Assembly: GCF_021347895.1 (NCBI RefSeq)
Contig: NC_067113.1
Span: 44,121,474-44,185,473, forward strand
Length of the DNA: 64,000 bases
Source of the DNA: Acanthochromis polyacanthus
Taxonomy: Eukaryota; Chordata; Actinopteri; Pomacentridae
Reading direction: 5' to 3'
Part shown: one piece after another, positions 63,132 to 64,000 of the stretch
Position numbering within the stretch: the stretch's first letter is position 1
Layout: every line of letters starts with the position of its first letter
Notes under the pieces: model-generated
Databases searched by the model: none
Told to the model about the DNA's origin: nothing
Seen by the model: the letters and a program-made list of their open reading frames with translations, nothing else
Program-made: the position numbers and the translations under genes

Positions 63132-64000
63132 TGTTGTCCACGTCTTGGAGGATGTACTAAACTATGGCGTTTTTGTCCATTTTTTCAAGCGAAATGACGT
63201 TTTTAGTCAATTTTTGGATGACATACTAAACTATGATGTATTTTAGTCCATTTTCGGATGACATACTAAACTATGACGTTTCTTGTCCATTTTTGGACGT
63301 CATACTAAACTATGACATTTTTGTCCATTTTCGGAAGAGAAATGACGTATTTTGTGCATTTTCGGAAAACATACTAAACTCTGACGCTGCTTGTCCATTT
63401 TCTGATGACATACTAAACGATGATGTTTTTTGTCCATTTTCGGACGACATACTAAACTATGACATTTTTGTCCATTTTGGACGACATACGAAACTATGAC
63501 GTTTTTTTGTCCATTTTTGGACCACATACTAAAATATGATGTTTTTTGTCCATTTTCGGACGACATACTAAACTATGATGTTTCTTGTCCATTTTCGGAC
63601 GACACACTAAGCTATGACATTTTTTGTCTGTTTTCGAACGACATACTATACTAAGACTTTTTTTGTCCATTTTCTTGTGACATGCTAAACTATGACGTTT
63701 TTTTCCATTTTCGGAAGAGAAATGACGTATTTTGTGCATTTTCGGACGACATACTTTATTGTGACATTTTTGTCCGACATTCTATACTATGACGTTTCTT
63801 GTCCATTTTCTGGCGACGTACTAAACTATGACGTTTTTTTGTCCGCTTTCGGACGACATACTAAACTATGACGTTTCTTGTCCATTTTCGGACGGCACAC
63901 TATACTATGACGTTTTTTGTCCATTTTTGGATGACATACGAAACTATAATGTTTTTTGTCCATTTTTGGATGACATACTAAACTATGACGTTTCTTGTCC

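Larger units (their letters stand above)
42722..64000 (+). repeat. Giant 39-bp tandem array (minisatellite/satellite), continues past the window
   Basis: The basic unit is 39 bp and holds two constant parts: GTCCATTTTCGGACG and ACATACTAAACTATGACG joined to a T-run of 4-9 bases. The array fills about 21.3 kb, so roughly 500 unit-lengths (estimated from length, not counted). Common variants are TTTTTGGAC for TTTTCGGAC, ATATACT for ACATACT, ACGATGAC for ACTATGAC, and a shorter unit in which the second half is replaced by GGAAGAGAAATGA. Each unit has a small dyad, GTCC-N6-GGAC. Because 39 = 3 x 13 and the consensus lacks stops in one frame of each strand, the array opens many frames with 13-residue periodicity (DDILNYDVFCPFS on plus, MDKKRHSLVCRPK on minus). 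They change phase wherever T-runs vary, so I do not treat them as genes. Confidence 0.97.

Noticed and set aside
42722..64000. Many open frames of 60-160 codons on both strands in the tandem array
   Set aside because: They arise because the unit is 39 bp long and has no stop in one frame of each strand. Both strands are open at the same place, phases shift with T-run length, and the peptides are pure 13-residue repeats with no domain.
42722..64000. Regular repeats that resemble a CRISPR array
   Set aside because: Units are head-to-tail copies without unique spacers, the context is vertebrate, and there are no cas genes.

Overview
The window is vertebrate nuclear DNA, almost certainly from a teleost (ray-finned) fish. 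The evidence is the repeat content: tRNA-derived SINEs, degenerate Tc1-like transposons, short terminal-inverted-repeat elements and LINE 3' tails of kinds I recognise from fish genomes, plus a decayed copy of the vertebrate kinase gene dapk3. I see no intact protein-coding gene, no functional RNA gene, and nothing bacterial or viral. Species and chromosome cannot be read from the sequence.

Layout. Positions 1-4400 hold three copies of one dispersed repeat, one long SINE with perfect 13-bp target duplications and an inverted SINE tail with perfect 11-bp duplications. Positions 4400-9290 are mostly featureless. Positions 9294-10620 are a decayed Tc1-like element split by a second, ~340-bp inverted-repeat element. 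A run of 25 G follows at 10866. Positions 15566-31000 carry scattered small elements: a TTAA-flanked MITE, a 535-bp MITE with ~105-bp arms, a second SINE, a LINE ORF relic, a second dead Tc1, a short retro-insertion with poly(A) and perfect target duplication, and a decayed 51-bp minisatellite. Positions 35690-37865 are an apparently intronless dapk3 pseudogene. A TTAA MITE and a whole but dead Tc1 transposon interrupt it, and a third element abuts its 3' end.

The last third of the window, 42722-64000, is one array of a 39-bp tandem repeat that runs off the right edge. It starts abruptly inside a truncated dispersed repeat that already contains a SINE tail. The unit is a multiple of three and has frames without stop codons on both strands, so it produces many artefactual 60-160-codon open frames with 13-residue periodicity. 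Within the array a ~250-bp spacer module recurs 12 times. Each carries, on the minus strand, a tRNA-like segment with good matches to the A and B boxes of an RNA polymerase III internal promoter. The intervals between modules differ (about 1.42, 1.57, 2.15, 1.14 and 1.48 kb), and neighbouring blocks are near-identical, which points to several separate rounds of local block duplication.

The most unusual structure is this combination of a >21-kb minisatellite and periodically embedded Pol III-like modules, all in one orientation, reading into a strand that has few oligo-T terminators. Nothing in the window acts as a gene network; the region records insertion, decay and tandem amplification.
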